Positions 1 to 10,513 of a stretch of DNA of 64,000 nucleotides are shown here, piece by piece. This DNA is from Prostheceraeus crozeri (lineage: Eukaryota > Platyhelminthes > Polycladida > Euryleptidae). Each line of letters begins with the position of its first letter. Position 1 is the first letter of the stretch. Below the pieces are notes generated by a model. It worked only from the letters and a program-made list of their open reading frames with translations, searched no databases and had not been told where the DNA came from. Both the position numbers and the translations under genes were made by a program. The stretch lies in NCBI GenBank assembly GCA_907163375.1, contig CAJQUW010012704.1, positions 496,001-560,000 of the forward strand, written 5' to 3'.

Positions 1-148
1 TGTAATGGATAGAGGATGGCTATGCGATTCTCTGGGATATAGAGAGGGAAATTATTTGTTGAATCCCAAGGGCTTTAGCCCGAGGGTTATATCAAATAAT
101 TTCACGAGCTATGTCAGAGAATCGTATAGCTGTCCTCTATCCGTTATA
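1..148. repeat. Near-palindromic MITE-like foldback
   Basis: The first 148 bases fold back on themselves around the centre GGGCTTTAGCCC (about 72-83). The outer arms carry GGATAGAGGA...GCGATTCTCT on the left and its slightly diverged complement near 117-145. Inner stretches AAATTATTTG and CAAATAATTT also pair. There is no coding content. It looks like a short non-autonomous DNA element; the family and target duplication are not determined because the left end touches the window edge. It lies in the first intron of the transporter gene that starts at 572. Confidence 0.55.
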
Positions 149-292
149 AAGTATGCCAGATTATTGGGAATATAGATATCCGCGATATAATCCCTCTCTA
201 CCAACATTTTCCGTGGGAACAAATTTTATCAATTATAGAAGGGATTCTGAAATACGATTCTACAACTATGGAATAATCTGATATACTTTATA
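145..292. repeat. Short inverted-repeat element next to the edge foldback
   Basis: TATAAAGTATGCCAGATTAT at the left and AATAATCTGATATACTTTAT at the right are inverted copies with a few mismatches, about 105 bp apart. The left arm overlaps the end of the preceding palindrome by a few bases. It is probably a second small non-autonomous element or a subterminal part of a larger one. No family can be named. Confidence 0.45.
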
Positions 293-352
293 TGAAATAC
301 TAGTGAGTCAGACAAGGACATGTTTTAGAGTAGCAAAAAGTTTATAACTTAC

Positions 353-572
353 TTTGAACTGCCATTGGAACATGATAAGCGGTCTGCAATTCGACAATGA
401 AAACTCCGAAACTATACGTGATTCCGCTGCGTATAACTGTGATACAGAGAATTGCACAGCATACTATAACTCCTTGAGTTGTTGGGTTTAATTGACGAAA
501 GTAATTTTCTAAGTTTCCCCACTTTGATAGCAGAAAATCAAACATCCTCTGCAGAGAAGCAAAAGAAATCAT
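353..572 (-). CDS. Monocarboxylate-transporter-like (SLC16/MFS), first coding exon, partial
   Basis: The exon starts at ATG 572-570 and runs 220 nt to a consensus donor GTAAGT (complement of 347-352), ending in phase 1. It encodes about 73 residues: a short cytosolic N-terminus, then a hydrophobic segment with IRSGITYSFGVFIVEL. This matches the first membrane helix and the following [YF]SFGVFF.E motif typical of SLC16 monocarboxylate transporters, which move monocarboxylates or related organic solutes with protons across the plasma membrane. The rest of the roughly 450-500 residue protein must lie left of the window. The N-terminal part before the helix (MISFASLQRMFDFLL) is less typical, so the start is inferred only from the frame. 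Other MFS families are possible; SLC16 is the best fit by motif. Confidence 0.6.
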
Positions 573-3396
573 TCAGAAATTCTTGCACTGCAATAATGAG
601 ATATGAAATACTGCAAATTGGGACGTAGTTTGTGGAATAAAGCTGTGAGGTCCGTGGTCACTTTACATACACGTATAGACGTTCTCGCAATAGACTAGAT
701 GGCGATAGACTAGATGGCCATAATGGCACTAGACGTTCAAAAATAGATGGATTGGTTTCCTTCTCATAATGATAACGGCGGTTGAAAGTTAAATCATAGA
801 TTGAGTGTAGAATTGACAAGGCCTTTGGCGTTCTGCTTCTTCTCTATACATCGACCATTAAAAGGTGCTGCGGGTCTCACTATGAATGCGATCGTATCAC
901 ATGCCCTCGTCGTTTTCACGAAAAGTATATTTGATGTCATCGCATAGGAATAAGCAAATTTCGCTACAAAAAGTTCTTGTGCAGCAAACACAATTCAGAC
1001 GTTAATACTTAATGGGAAAACTTTGATGTATGAACTTAGAAAACCATTAGAAGCTTTGATCAAATACAATTGACTCACAATGATATATTTACAACAATTA
1101 AAAATTGGTGAATTCAGGCTTCAGAAACAAAGTCAATCCTATAATCTTCTTAAGTTTATTAGAGTAAAACCTGAGTGTCAATTAATTACAGGTTTTGGAT
1201 TTCAATAAGGATAGTCAGAGAATCATGTCAAGAATTTAGTAATTCATGAAAGACAAAGTTATCGACAAAATAAAATCATGACAGACAAAGAGACTTTCAA
1301 TCATGACATTGTGATGTCTTAGACAAATGTTAACATTCTCTCTTGAATTCCGTTTTTCATTATTTGAAGTCACATAGTCACTAATGAAATTCAATGTCAT
1401 TACTGAAATCACTATTTCATCAACCAAAGCTTAGGTGTTACTCTTGAAGTGCAAACTTGTAATTGCACTGTCTAATAAAACCATAGTTCATTTCCGAAAG
1501 AAATAGTCAAATTCTATTTTGAAGCTTGCAGTTAGGCCATACAGATAGATATTCCGAATGTTTCCAGCACGTCAAATTAAGCAACGACAGTGTACATAGA
1601 ATATAATGACAATTTCAGTACGTTGAACTTTCTAAATTTGCTTTTCAGCGTATTTCTAGATCCGGCGGCGAAAAGCTTAAAAAGTGATTTTTTTACCAAC
1701 TTTTATTTTTTATAGAGATGAGCTGCAAAAAATGAACTTTTCGAAATTCAAATCAGCCATAGTTTTGCCGAGCTAGACCCAAATCTGCGAGTCAACCATT
1801 ATGATAAATAACGCATCTTATCACAAGCAAACATACTAAAATAAAGACCACAATCCAAAATTCATTGAAACTCAATAATCAGCATAAAATACCAATACCA
1901 TAAAAAATCAATGCTAATTAATGTAGCAATTGTGTTTACATTCAAAGAAAAAAAGCACTAATAAAGAAAAACTTTTTACACGCACAGTTTTATTTCAAAT
2001 AAAGTGTTTTTTCTTTTACGTGCCGCGCATATGTTGATCAGTAAAAGCATGTTTTATTATCTATTTAAAACTAATTTTATATCGACTATATTAAATGATC
2101 AGTCGCATCAACACTCTTTTTAACACTCTTCTGGCTCAAAGCTCTATAAATCTTTCAATAAATGTCGGCTTCCCCGTCGCGTTTATTTTTCCAAGCGACC
2201 GCCAGCGATTACTTTTGCATTCAGAGATAAGAGAAAGACATAGTGACTTTTACTAAAGTGAAATTGTTGTTAAGCTTTAAAATATTCAAGATTTCTTCCT
2301 TCGCATGCAGATCTTCACTATCTATAGAAGTCTCCATTGGGAAATTCTTCGGTTTCTTTTGCTAATCAAATGTTAATGTAACTCCATGACTTCATTAGAC
2401 AAGAGATTTGTGTGTTTGTCAATTGTTTGAGAAAATAGGCGTCATATCAAATATTCAAAGCGACCATACAGAGACAGCCATATATGATTCTGAGATGGGC
2501 AGATTGACGAAGTTAGTCTCTGTGGAACAGTTTAGTTTCCTCTATTACTTAGAATATGTTGCTATTGAATGAGGTCAACGGAATAATTTGTACAACCATA
2601 CAAGCATCGGAAATAAACAAAAACTTCAAGATCGGACATTTATTTATTACATGCCAAATTATATTGTGCGTTTTTTGGATTTCTTTGAGAAGATAACCTA
2701 ATTAGATTTTTTAGATAACTCTGTTATCGAAAAAGTTTATGGTAGTCTGTACTACCATATGTTTGAGAAGACCAAATTTTCTATGTTGAATTCTTTTTAC
2801 CCGCTTGGGCTATAATTGACCTCACACTCGTGAGATGCCAATATTACTGCTGCCTATCACTTGAAAATCAAATAGAGATATTCTTAATTTCTGAAAGTTC
2901 ATCTGAAAACTTAATAAATGAAGTGAAATTAAATTAAATTAATTAACTGTGGTGTTGTGTAGCACAATTGTTCAAGCACTGATCAACATCAGGATTTGGC
3001 ATTAATCCTTCTAAATCCGGAAAATAAAAATAAACAGCAATGATGAGATACAAGAATAAAATACCAATAACAGTCAAGCAATGCTGCTGATCATTCACTT
3101 TTTATGCATTTTTAATCCTTCCTTTGTAGAAAGTTCAGAGATTAACCAGATAGATGAGGAGCATCTGAATTGAATTGGAAATCAACACTGTCATGATACG
3201 GGACGTGTAATAGAGTACGTGTATTTTACATTATATTTTACTTTACATGTGTGCACTTGGAGATCCACTTTACAAGCTAAGCAGTATCCAATTTTCGTAT
3301 GATCAGCCCACTTCTCTTGGCCATCAATTGAAAAAAACATCATTCACAACAATCAATTAGAAATTAAGTGAAACAATATGCAAACCACTTAATGTT
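573..3396. other. Spacer, no gene recognised
   Basis: AT-rich spacer upstream of the transporter start. I see no convincing exon, RNA gene or repeat with target duplications, apart from a small tandem copy of ATAGACTAGATGGC near 690-720. The promoter of the minus-strand transporter gene should lie here, but no motif can be assigned. Confidence 0.4.
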
Positions 3397-3611
3397 TTAA
3401 CCCCAAGAGACCTGAGCTTTTTCACGCGCTCTCAGACCTGAGGCGGGGTTCAGTGGACCACCTTTTTTAATTCTTAGTTTACCTGCTTAAATCGATGTCA
3501 AAACAGTAGGAAAGTTGATTTCTACCAAAACAGTGATGCTTGCGGGTAGTGGGTCGATATAACTAATCCTTCGAGTGTCTTTCAGCCTTCCCAATAAACA
3601 CATGCGAAAAC

Positions 3612-4060
3612 CACGGTGCTCCGAAAATCACTTTAACCTTAAAATAATTGTCCATTGAATCTGAAAATTGTTTCTAAACCAAAATTCTACGCAGAATCCG
3701 AATTTTGAATTTTAAGAATAGTTTATCGAGCTCATCAAAAGATATTTTCAATTTATTGATCGGAATCGATCTGATTGATAAGTAGAGATTGATTTTTGTT
3801 AAGATAACGCTTAAAATTCAGAAAGCAAGCTTTCTAGATCAAAATCTTTCGTAGAAAACGATTCTTATACATAAAAGTTCATTCAATACCCTCTTTCAAT
3901 GTTATAGATGATTTATTGATCAGTATCTCTGTGAATGATTGGTATTGGTTGATTTACGCTGGGATAGCAGTTCAAGTTTGAGGCAAATTTTCCAAAGCAA
4001 TTTTTGGCGCAGAAAACGAATTTAACACTTAAAATATCATGAGATGCATTGTTTGCATCT
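3612..4060 (+). repeat. Left 449-bp inverted repeat arm
   Basis: Left arm of the long-TIR element. It is complementary to 5910-6358 with three visible mismatches: A/G in CTTAAAATAATT, C/T in ATTGATCGGAATC, and G/A in GGTATTGGTTG. It has no coding content. Confidence 0.85.
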
Positions 4061-4739
4061 TGTAGATGATTATTGATCAATATCAATCTGATTAATTTGT
4101 CATGTATGGCCCAATCCTACTCTTGAGCTTCATAGTTTTTCTGGATGTATTTGCGTAGGCACACAAAGCGTTCACATACATCTTAATTAAGTTTTGAAAA
4201 CAGTTTGTTGAGGATCATCTTCTGATTGATTATGACTATGAAGTTCTAAACTTGCAATCAGAACTGAACCGAAACATTCTGACTAATTACGTGCTCCTTG
4301 ATCTTGATATCATATAAATCGCTTTACATCTGCAGATAGCAGAACGATTGCTGCAATCATGTCCAGTGCAGATCACAACAAAGTTCGAGATCACGTTATT
4401 GTTTACTGATTGATCTTGGTCAAAAACGAGAGTGCAGCCTTTAATCATCGCACTGCAAAAGTCATGGCGCATGCCAATCCGTACAGCCACAATGAATGCC
4501 TGCAGAGAGCATAGAAATAAACTGTTTATCTGAAGTTGGCTAGAATGGAAACTGACTCAAGGTCGCGGCACATCCGGGGGAACTAAGTTGGGGCATGAAC
4601 CACCAATTAAAAGCTTCGATTTACACATGTGACTGATTCTAACCCAATCATACAGACGTTGGCAGGTGGTTCTAAGTGAAAATGCGTGCGATTTATGTGC
4701 CGTTATTGTGCATTGCATGAAGCTTAATTTCCATTCTAG

Positions 4740-5760
4740 AGGTTTTATTGTTGTCAATTTCTATGGCAGAGGGTATGCCTTACCTGTTTCACCAAATGCA
4801 CAAATGCAAAGGAGAGATCAATCACAGACAGGTTCTTAAGATCAATAGCCAAATTCTTATTTGACGGATTTGACCCAGAGGATCATAGGCTACCCAAAGT
4901 TTGTACGGCAAATGCCGACGGGTGTTATGCGATTATGAGAAAGGAAACTTTTCTCGCCAGCTGAATCTGTTTGATCACAGTGAAATTGGAAAACATTCAT
5001 ACAACACCAGATCAGCAACATATGTCTGCAATTGTCTGTTTGCAATATTGCCCGGTCCAATGCATTCAAAAATTCCAAGTTACCGAGCAAGAAAGGCCTC
5101 CGATGACAGTGGACAAGTCAATTACCAAATAGATCTTCTAACTTGAAAGTGTGTAGTATGTGGTTGTCTGTTTTAGGAAAAGGAAAGCCTCACAAATGCA
5201 ATCGCTCCGGTATGCTCTCAAATATTATGTAACTATTGAATTCAGCTGATGCAAACAAGGAATTACCTGGCCAGATTATGCATGCATATATTGATGAGCC
5301 TCACTCTCAAGACGATGATGTGTTCTTGACGTCGCCGAAAGGTGGTAGATCTCTGAAGTTGCTTCGTCGCAGATCAGAAGACTGTCGAGCTCAAGTTTGA
5401 TGCACTACTATTTCTACGATGCAATCAGAATTAAATTTGAGCTGTCGTCTAACACTGAACATGTCAAGAATTGAGAAAAACAACAAATAGATTGACTGAA
5501 CCTAATCTGCGAGCACATCTAGGAGCTGCAGACTATCTTTTTGATAATTTTTTGAAATGAAAATGATTTTTTTAGCGTCATATAAACAGGATGCAGTTAA
5601 AGATGTCAAGCTTACACCTGCTGTTGTCTGCAAAGATGCTCAACATCTTGTAAAATTCATTCTTGAGAAAAGAGACATTGCGCATGCTACAAAGTTTACA
5701 TCAATGGAGGTGATCGATTTATGAAGATTTGCAGATCTATATCTGATGCAAATTACATAT
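4740..5760 (+). pseudogene. Transposase-like remnant, N-terminal half
   Basis: Several plus-strand pieces in shifting frames resemble one metazoan transposase-like family. In order they are: FDPEDHRLPKVCT then CRRVLCDYEKGNFSRQL (a C-x2-C type knuckle); TRSATYVCNC; a stretch with LPGQIM...TSPKGGRSLKL; PNLRAHLGAADYLFDNFL; KDVKLTPAVVCKDAQHLV plus FILEKRD; and YINGGDRFMKICRSI near 5697-5741. The last aligns with a motif I remember as IDGGGGFLKICL. The pieces are separated by stops and frameshifts, and the region after the GG motif, where catalytic acidic residues would be expected, is missing. The family comparison is from memory, without a database search. Confidence 0.5.
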
Positions 5761-5909
5761 TTCTTAAAACGTATTGTCTTTGTTGCTTTATTTTTAGAAA
5801 TACATGTATATCTACATGAATTAACTTTCGAATAACAGCAGGCCTATATCAGGTATACATGCTGAAGCCAATACATCACTACAAGTATATTATACAATAA
5901 TCGTCTATC

Positions 5910-6358
5910 AGATGCAAACAATGCATCTCATGATATTTTAAGTGTTAAATTCGTTTTCTGCGCCAAAAATTGCTTTGGAAAATTTGCCTCAAACTTGAAC
6001 TGCTATCCCAGCGTAAATCAATCAATACCAATCATTCACAGAGATACTGATCAATAAATCATCTATAACATTGAAAGAGGGTATTGAATGAACTTTTATG
6101 TATAAGAATCGTTTTCTACGAAAGATTTTGATCTAGAAAGCTTGCTTTCTGAATTTTAAGCGTTATCTTAACAAAAATCAATCTCTACTTATCAATCAGA
6201 TCGATTCCAATCAATAAATTGAAAATATCTTTTGATGAGCTCGATAAACTATTCTTAAAATTCAAAATTCGGATTCTGCGTAGAATTTTGGTTTAGAAAC
6301 AATTTTCAGATTCAATGGACAATTATCTTAAGGTTAAAGTGATTTTCGGAGCACCGTG
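5910..6358 (-). repeat. Right 449-bp inverted repeat arm
   Basis: Right arm of the long-TIR element, the inverted copy of 3612-4060. It ends with GGAGCACCGTG and is followed directly by the AAAC duplication. Confidence 0.85.
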
Positions 6359-8280
6359 AAACATGGTGTTTTTATAAGTCAACGACATTTAGCACAGAAT
6401 AAGTTGTACTAAGAGGCGGTTTTACGATGTTTTCTGTCACCATAAAAATAATCAGATAGTAAATTTCAATGAAACTGATTTATTCCGTGCTGCAGAACCC
6501 TTACATTTTTCCATTGTTTCAAATTTATCCATACAGATCGGATGTAGGCCTAAAATGACTAATAATTGCTACACTTTTAGACCCTCGAGACAGCTGTGGA
6601 GATCACAAACTCATTAATTACTGCTGTGAAAACTTTGTCAACAGTCTGTTTTTAGTGTTTAACTATGAATATAATGACAACTTTCATTTTGAACATTGAT
6701 TTATTTAGTGTTGTTCATGTAGACCGCACAGTCATTTGCGAAAACAAAGTATTCACATTTTGCGATCTTCAACACACATCGCATCTGCACGAGCATGATG
6801 CAAACAATGAATAATTGAATGTTACTTATTATGCACCATCGTGGACATGCACAAAATCATTTTTTATCCAATTATAAAAATTTGTGTTGGGAATTTCTAT
6901 GCCCTCGAAGACCTAAAGGGGGTCCAGTGGACCCCCTTGGCCTAACTACCATTCTTCTACTCATTCATATGAAATGAAATAACACAAACAAATTCATTGT
7001 CAAAAATGATGATTTTACATGGACATTAGCGGTTAATATATCCTCAGCACAAAAGGTGAAATAGAAAAATATGGTTCCGGGGTCCACGGGACCCCCTCAG
7101 GTCTCTGAGGGTTAAGATGTGCATTTTCAATAGAGTTTCCAAATTTGAATCCATATTGAAAAAAGAAGATAATCACATTTTAAACAACAACTTATCTAAA
7201 AAGATGTCCAGCATTTCTTTTGCTGCCTAAGACAAACAATGTTACCTTCAAAATAAGCTTGTCAAGTGTCAACCCAATTAAACTGTCAGTTTCTTATAGT
7301 GAAGTTGCATCGGCCAATTAATCTTTGAAGAAGCATCAATCAATAAAGTATAGGAAAAATCAAATGAGACTGAATCAAAAACCAATTAAAAGACTATATA
7401 CGCTTTAGCAAAATATGTATTTATCACATTGTATGTAGCCTAGTTAATATCTATGGTCTAGCTTCCGAAACGAATAGTGTGAAGTATTTAAAGTATATTA
7501 GAAAACCTGTGATCTTTGAAAATAAGAAAGCTAAGCCTTAATTAAAGAAGAAATGTAATTATTCTTCCTCATTGAAGGCACTTTGCATAGAAATAATAAT
7601 ATTATCTTGTGACATTATTATGACGTGATATCTGTTATCACTAGTATATCGTACTTATTGTCTAAAATGCTATACGGGAAAATGGACAAATAATACAGAT
7701 TTTTGGTCGTATAAGCCAAATAATGGAAATGCATCAATCAAGCATCAATACTCTATGTTATAAATACACGCATAAATGCTGCATATGCGGCAGACAACAT
7801 GAAACTAAACAATTATTTTTTGTTAATGCTGGATCCCATCTTTGTAAATCAATGTGAATGTATTTTGGCACAATATGCAGTGCAAGGCAAATGTAGTGGT
7901 GTGTTATGCCGCTATACACAAGCAATTTGAATATGTCTAATGTAAGACGAAACAATTGAATTATGCGATGTACGATGTGCAATTCACACTATTTCATATG
8001 AACCACACTGTTTTAGGAATGGCCTAATAGTAGGGACTTAGTAAACTAAGCTATTTCTAACAAGGATGTCTTCATAACACTGTAGACTAACATAGCCTTA
8101 CTTAACAGACAAAATAGCAGCCATATTGATCTGACAATTTCCACAAACAATATCAGACAAAGCTGGCTTTTCTACCAGTATAGAAATCCAATTCTCACAT
8201 GAAACAGAGAATATTATTTCTGCTACGCTTCAAGCCAGCATATTATATTCAGACATCGAACCACAATTCCATCTCTCCAC

Positions 8281-8300
8281 CCTCTCTCTCTCTCTCTCCC
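8281..8300. repeat. (TC)n microsatellite
   Basis: About 20 bases of alternating C and T, CCTCTCTCTCTCTCTCTC with flanking pyrimidines. Confidence 0.8.
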
Positions 8301-8809
8301 ATTCACTCATTACAAAGAATATTCAAAACCTGAATTAGCATGTGGCATCAAGATGTCAAATATCCAGTACTTCTGTCGCCATGACTCCGTGTATACAAAT
8401 AGAATGTTCTTTGTTCCATGTACTGCATTTACACATGAATGAAAATTATCAATAATGCCATCTAGTTTTTATAAACGTTTTTTCAGTACTACTAAGTGTA
8501 AGAAGCAGCAAACGAAACAATGAAAATTGGTCTGTGCCATCGGAATAAATTTGTCTGTTAATGCGTCTCATCAGCCAAAATACTAATTTGGCTGCTAAAT
8601 TGTATGTCAATGGACTGCGTACAGTATAATTTCTGCATAATACGCGCACGATATTTCCGTGAGACCATTAAAGTTTTCAGCCTCGTTTGTTTCGAATGAA
8701 TATGCATTTTTTGATTAGCTCTAGATTATGATAGATTTTCAGAGTTGATTTTGACTAATAGAAAAAGTTTCATTTTGTAATTAACAATTAATGAAATGAG
8801 ATAGGTCAA

Positions 8810-8912
8810 AATGCCACCAAGTAGAAGATGGGAGGCTGGTAGGACTCGAATCTACGATCCCTGGTTACCTAGACCTGTCGCTCTAAGAACTGGGCTGCGA
8901 CCGATTCCAGTT
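8810..8912 (-). mobile_element. tRNA-derived SINE fragment
   Basis: Read on the minus strand, the segment has a tRNA-like 5' part: CAGCCCAGTTCTTAGAGCG (degenerate A box) followed about 40 bases later by GATTCGAGTCC (B box), with GTAACCAGGGATCGT between. It does not fold as a clean tRNA cloverleaf, so a SINE head is likelier than a working tRNA gene. No target duplication was found, and the 3' limit is uncertain. Confidence 0.5.
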
Positions 8913-10072
8913 TGCAGAAACAAGTCCTAACCATCACACATGAATTGCCATTGCAATTAATTCTCTACATCTATGATAGCCCTGACTTACTCTAGCGTTC
9001 AGTAATTGCACTTAATATAGATTTTGGGATATATGATTCGTGGGATCCACATGTAAAACAAAACCAGGTTTTTCTTCAACACTGATGCATTTCGCCTGCT
9101 ACCAACAGTCATGTTCCGTAAACATATGTGTACGTAACTTGAATATTTCTCTGTGATATTGCGACCTCTCGGTTGATTATATTCAATTGATTTCCATGAA
9201 AAAATATCACAATAGGATATTCTTTTTTCGATAATTCGGTCGACCTCATCCCTTAGTTTTTGAATTTAATATGTTATGTGCTCTCCATTATTGTAAACAG
9301 CATGCTGTCATTATAGACTGATTAGCAAGCTTATTTCAAGCTAAATGCGCTTTTGTGAGTTGTGACATATTGTGAACCAAAAGAATTAGTATTTTAATCT
9401 ACTACAAAGAGATACCGGATGGCTAGAAAAAATGCTAGCAGCCTATTTCTTGACAAAATGTGAGCTGATCAGTAGTGATATAATAATACTCGTCTATCTG
9501 TTTTCGAGAGTTGATAACGAATTTGAGACCGTGTTATGAATCAACATAACCTCTTCGTCCCTATTTCAACTCAGAAAAAATATATTTTCATTATTTCAAC
9601 TGACACATACACGTTATGCACTGATGAAATTTTCGCAAATAGACAACTCATGATTACAGCTAGCATAAGACTGAAATTATGCAGTTTTAATGATTGACAG
9701 TATACCTCGCAGTTAGTATTTTAGCTAGGAATCAATCGATTACATGTGCATGTAATTAATCATAAAGCATTATTTCACTGCTTTTAGCTACTTCTTATCT
9801 TTATCAAGTTTTTCTGTAATAAGTGCATATAAAGATATCTTCCTAGCAATACTATAGCTCTATGGTTATGAAATGCAATTGACTGGAAATTCATTTGGCT
9901 AAATAAAGCACCTTTATTTCAATTGAAAATCAAATCAAACTTCATCCCATGATACCCAGCAGTTATCATTTCTGTTTAGCAAATATTCAGCCTTGTCAGC
10001 TGAAGGTTTTACTTTAAGTATTATAGTGTAACTTGCGCTTGAGTGAAGGAGTTAGAAGAATAGTGAATATAA

Positions 10073-10111
10073 ACAATATATAATATTGTATATACAATAT
10101 AATATTGTATG
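10073..10111. repeat. AT palindrome
   Basis: ACAATATATAATATTGTA is followed directly by TATACAATATAATATTGT. This AT-only self-complementary stretch can form a cruciform. It is probably low-complexity sequence. Confidence 0.5.
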
Positions 10112-10457
10112 TACTTGCCAAATAAAAATGTTAAATCAATGTGAATCTGCGATCTTATTACAGACTGAATTAAAGTAGAAGCAATGAATTTACAAGTGCG
10201 TTTATATTTACCTGTAACATTCCTTCTTTGAGGCGAATGAGCCTAATACTGAAGTGACGGAAATAAATGTTATGGTATTGTGTTGCAGTAATTCTGGACA
10301 ATGTTTCTTTACTCGTCAGAACTGCAGATTCAATAGAGATAGTCACTAGACCACAATTTTGAGAAACCTCATTCGCCAGAAACTAAGATCTATTTCATTG
10401 GTAATGCAACACACTACCTACGAATATTGCGTATTATTTCCGTCTTTCTTCCCACAG

Positions 10458-10513
10458 AGAACGTCGGTATTGAATGCTATTTACCATCATCTCGACCAAG
10501 TCGACGGAACATC
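10458..10513 (+). other. Candidate upstream exon of the sulfotransferase gene
   Basis: A 56-nt stretch sits between a strong acceptor (pyrimidine tract ending TTCTTCCCACAG) and a donor GTGAGT. Spliced to the acceptor at 14619/14620 it would run open into the ATG at 14623, adding NVGIECYLPSSRPSRRNIK upstream, or it could be 5' untranslated. No homology supports it; splice-site quality and position are the only evidence. Confidence 0.25.

Larger units (their letters stand above)
3612..6358 (+). mobile_element. DNA transposon with 449-bp terminal inverted repeats
   Basis: Bases 3612-4060 and 5910-6358 are inverted copies of each other, 449 bp each. I count three mismatches in a hand alignment (99.3% identity). 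Both ends read CACGGTGCTCCGAAAATCAC inwards. A 4-bp duplication AAAC flanks the element (3608-3611 and 6359-6362). CAC termini with a 4-bp duplication recall the Chapaev/CMC group, but this assignment is from memory and tentative. The 1.85 kb core holds remnants of a Cys-rich transposase-like reading frame (see 4740-5760). The arms are nearly identical while the core is decayed, which suggests recent movement in trans or gene conversion between arms. Confidence 0.75.
3401..7111. mobile_element. piggyBac-like non-autonomous element with TTAA ends (interrupted)
   Basis: The left end CCCCAAGAGACCTGAGC and the right end, read from the opposite strand as CCCTCAGAGACCTGAGG, are inverted repeats. 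Both are flanked directly by TTAA (3397-3400 and 7112-7115), the hallmark target site of piggyBac elements. Palindromic GGTCC motifs sit near the ends (GGGGTCCACTGGACCCC near 6916-6932, GGGGTCCACGGGACCCC near 7079-7095). Removing the 2.75 kb insertion at 3612-6358 leaves about 960 bp, too short for a transposase, and none is seen. It is therefore a non-autonomous derivative that later received another transposon. Confidence 0.65.
7116..10457. other. Spacer, no gene recognised
   Basis: AT-rich spacer with no exon I can support. It contains a short TC microsatellite (8281-8300), one tRNA-derived SINE head (8810-8912) and an AT palindrome (10073-10111), listed separately. Open frames here are short and lack family resemblance. 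Confidence 0.4.

Noticed and set aside
3612-6358. CRISPR-like or tandem array
   Set aside because: The repeats are a single inverted pair with unique core and target duplication, i.e. a transposon; no spaced short repeats occur anywhere in the window.
8810-8912. tRNA gene on the minus strand
   Set aside because: A- and B-box-like motifs are present but acceptor and anticodon stems do not close; a SINE head is the better reading.
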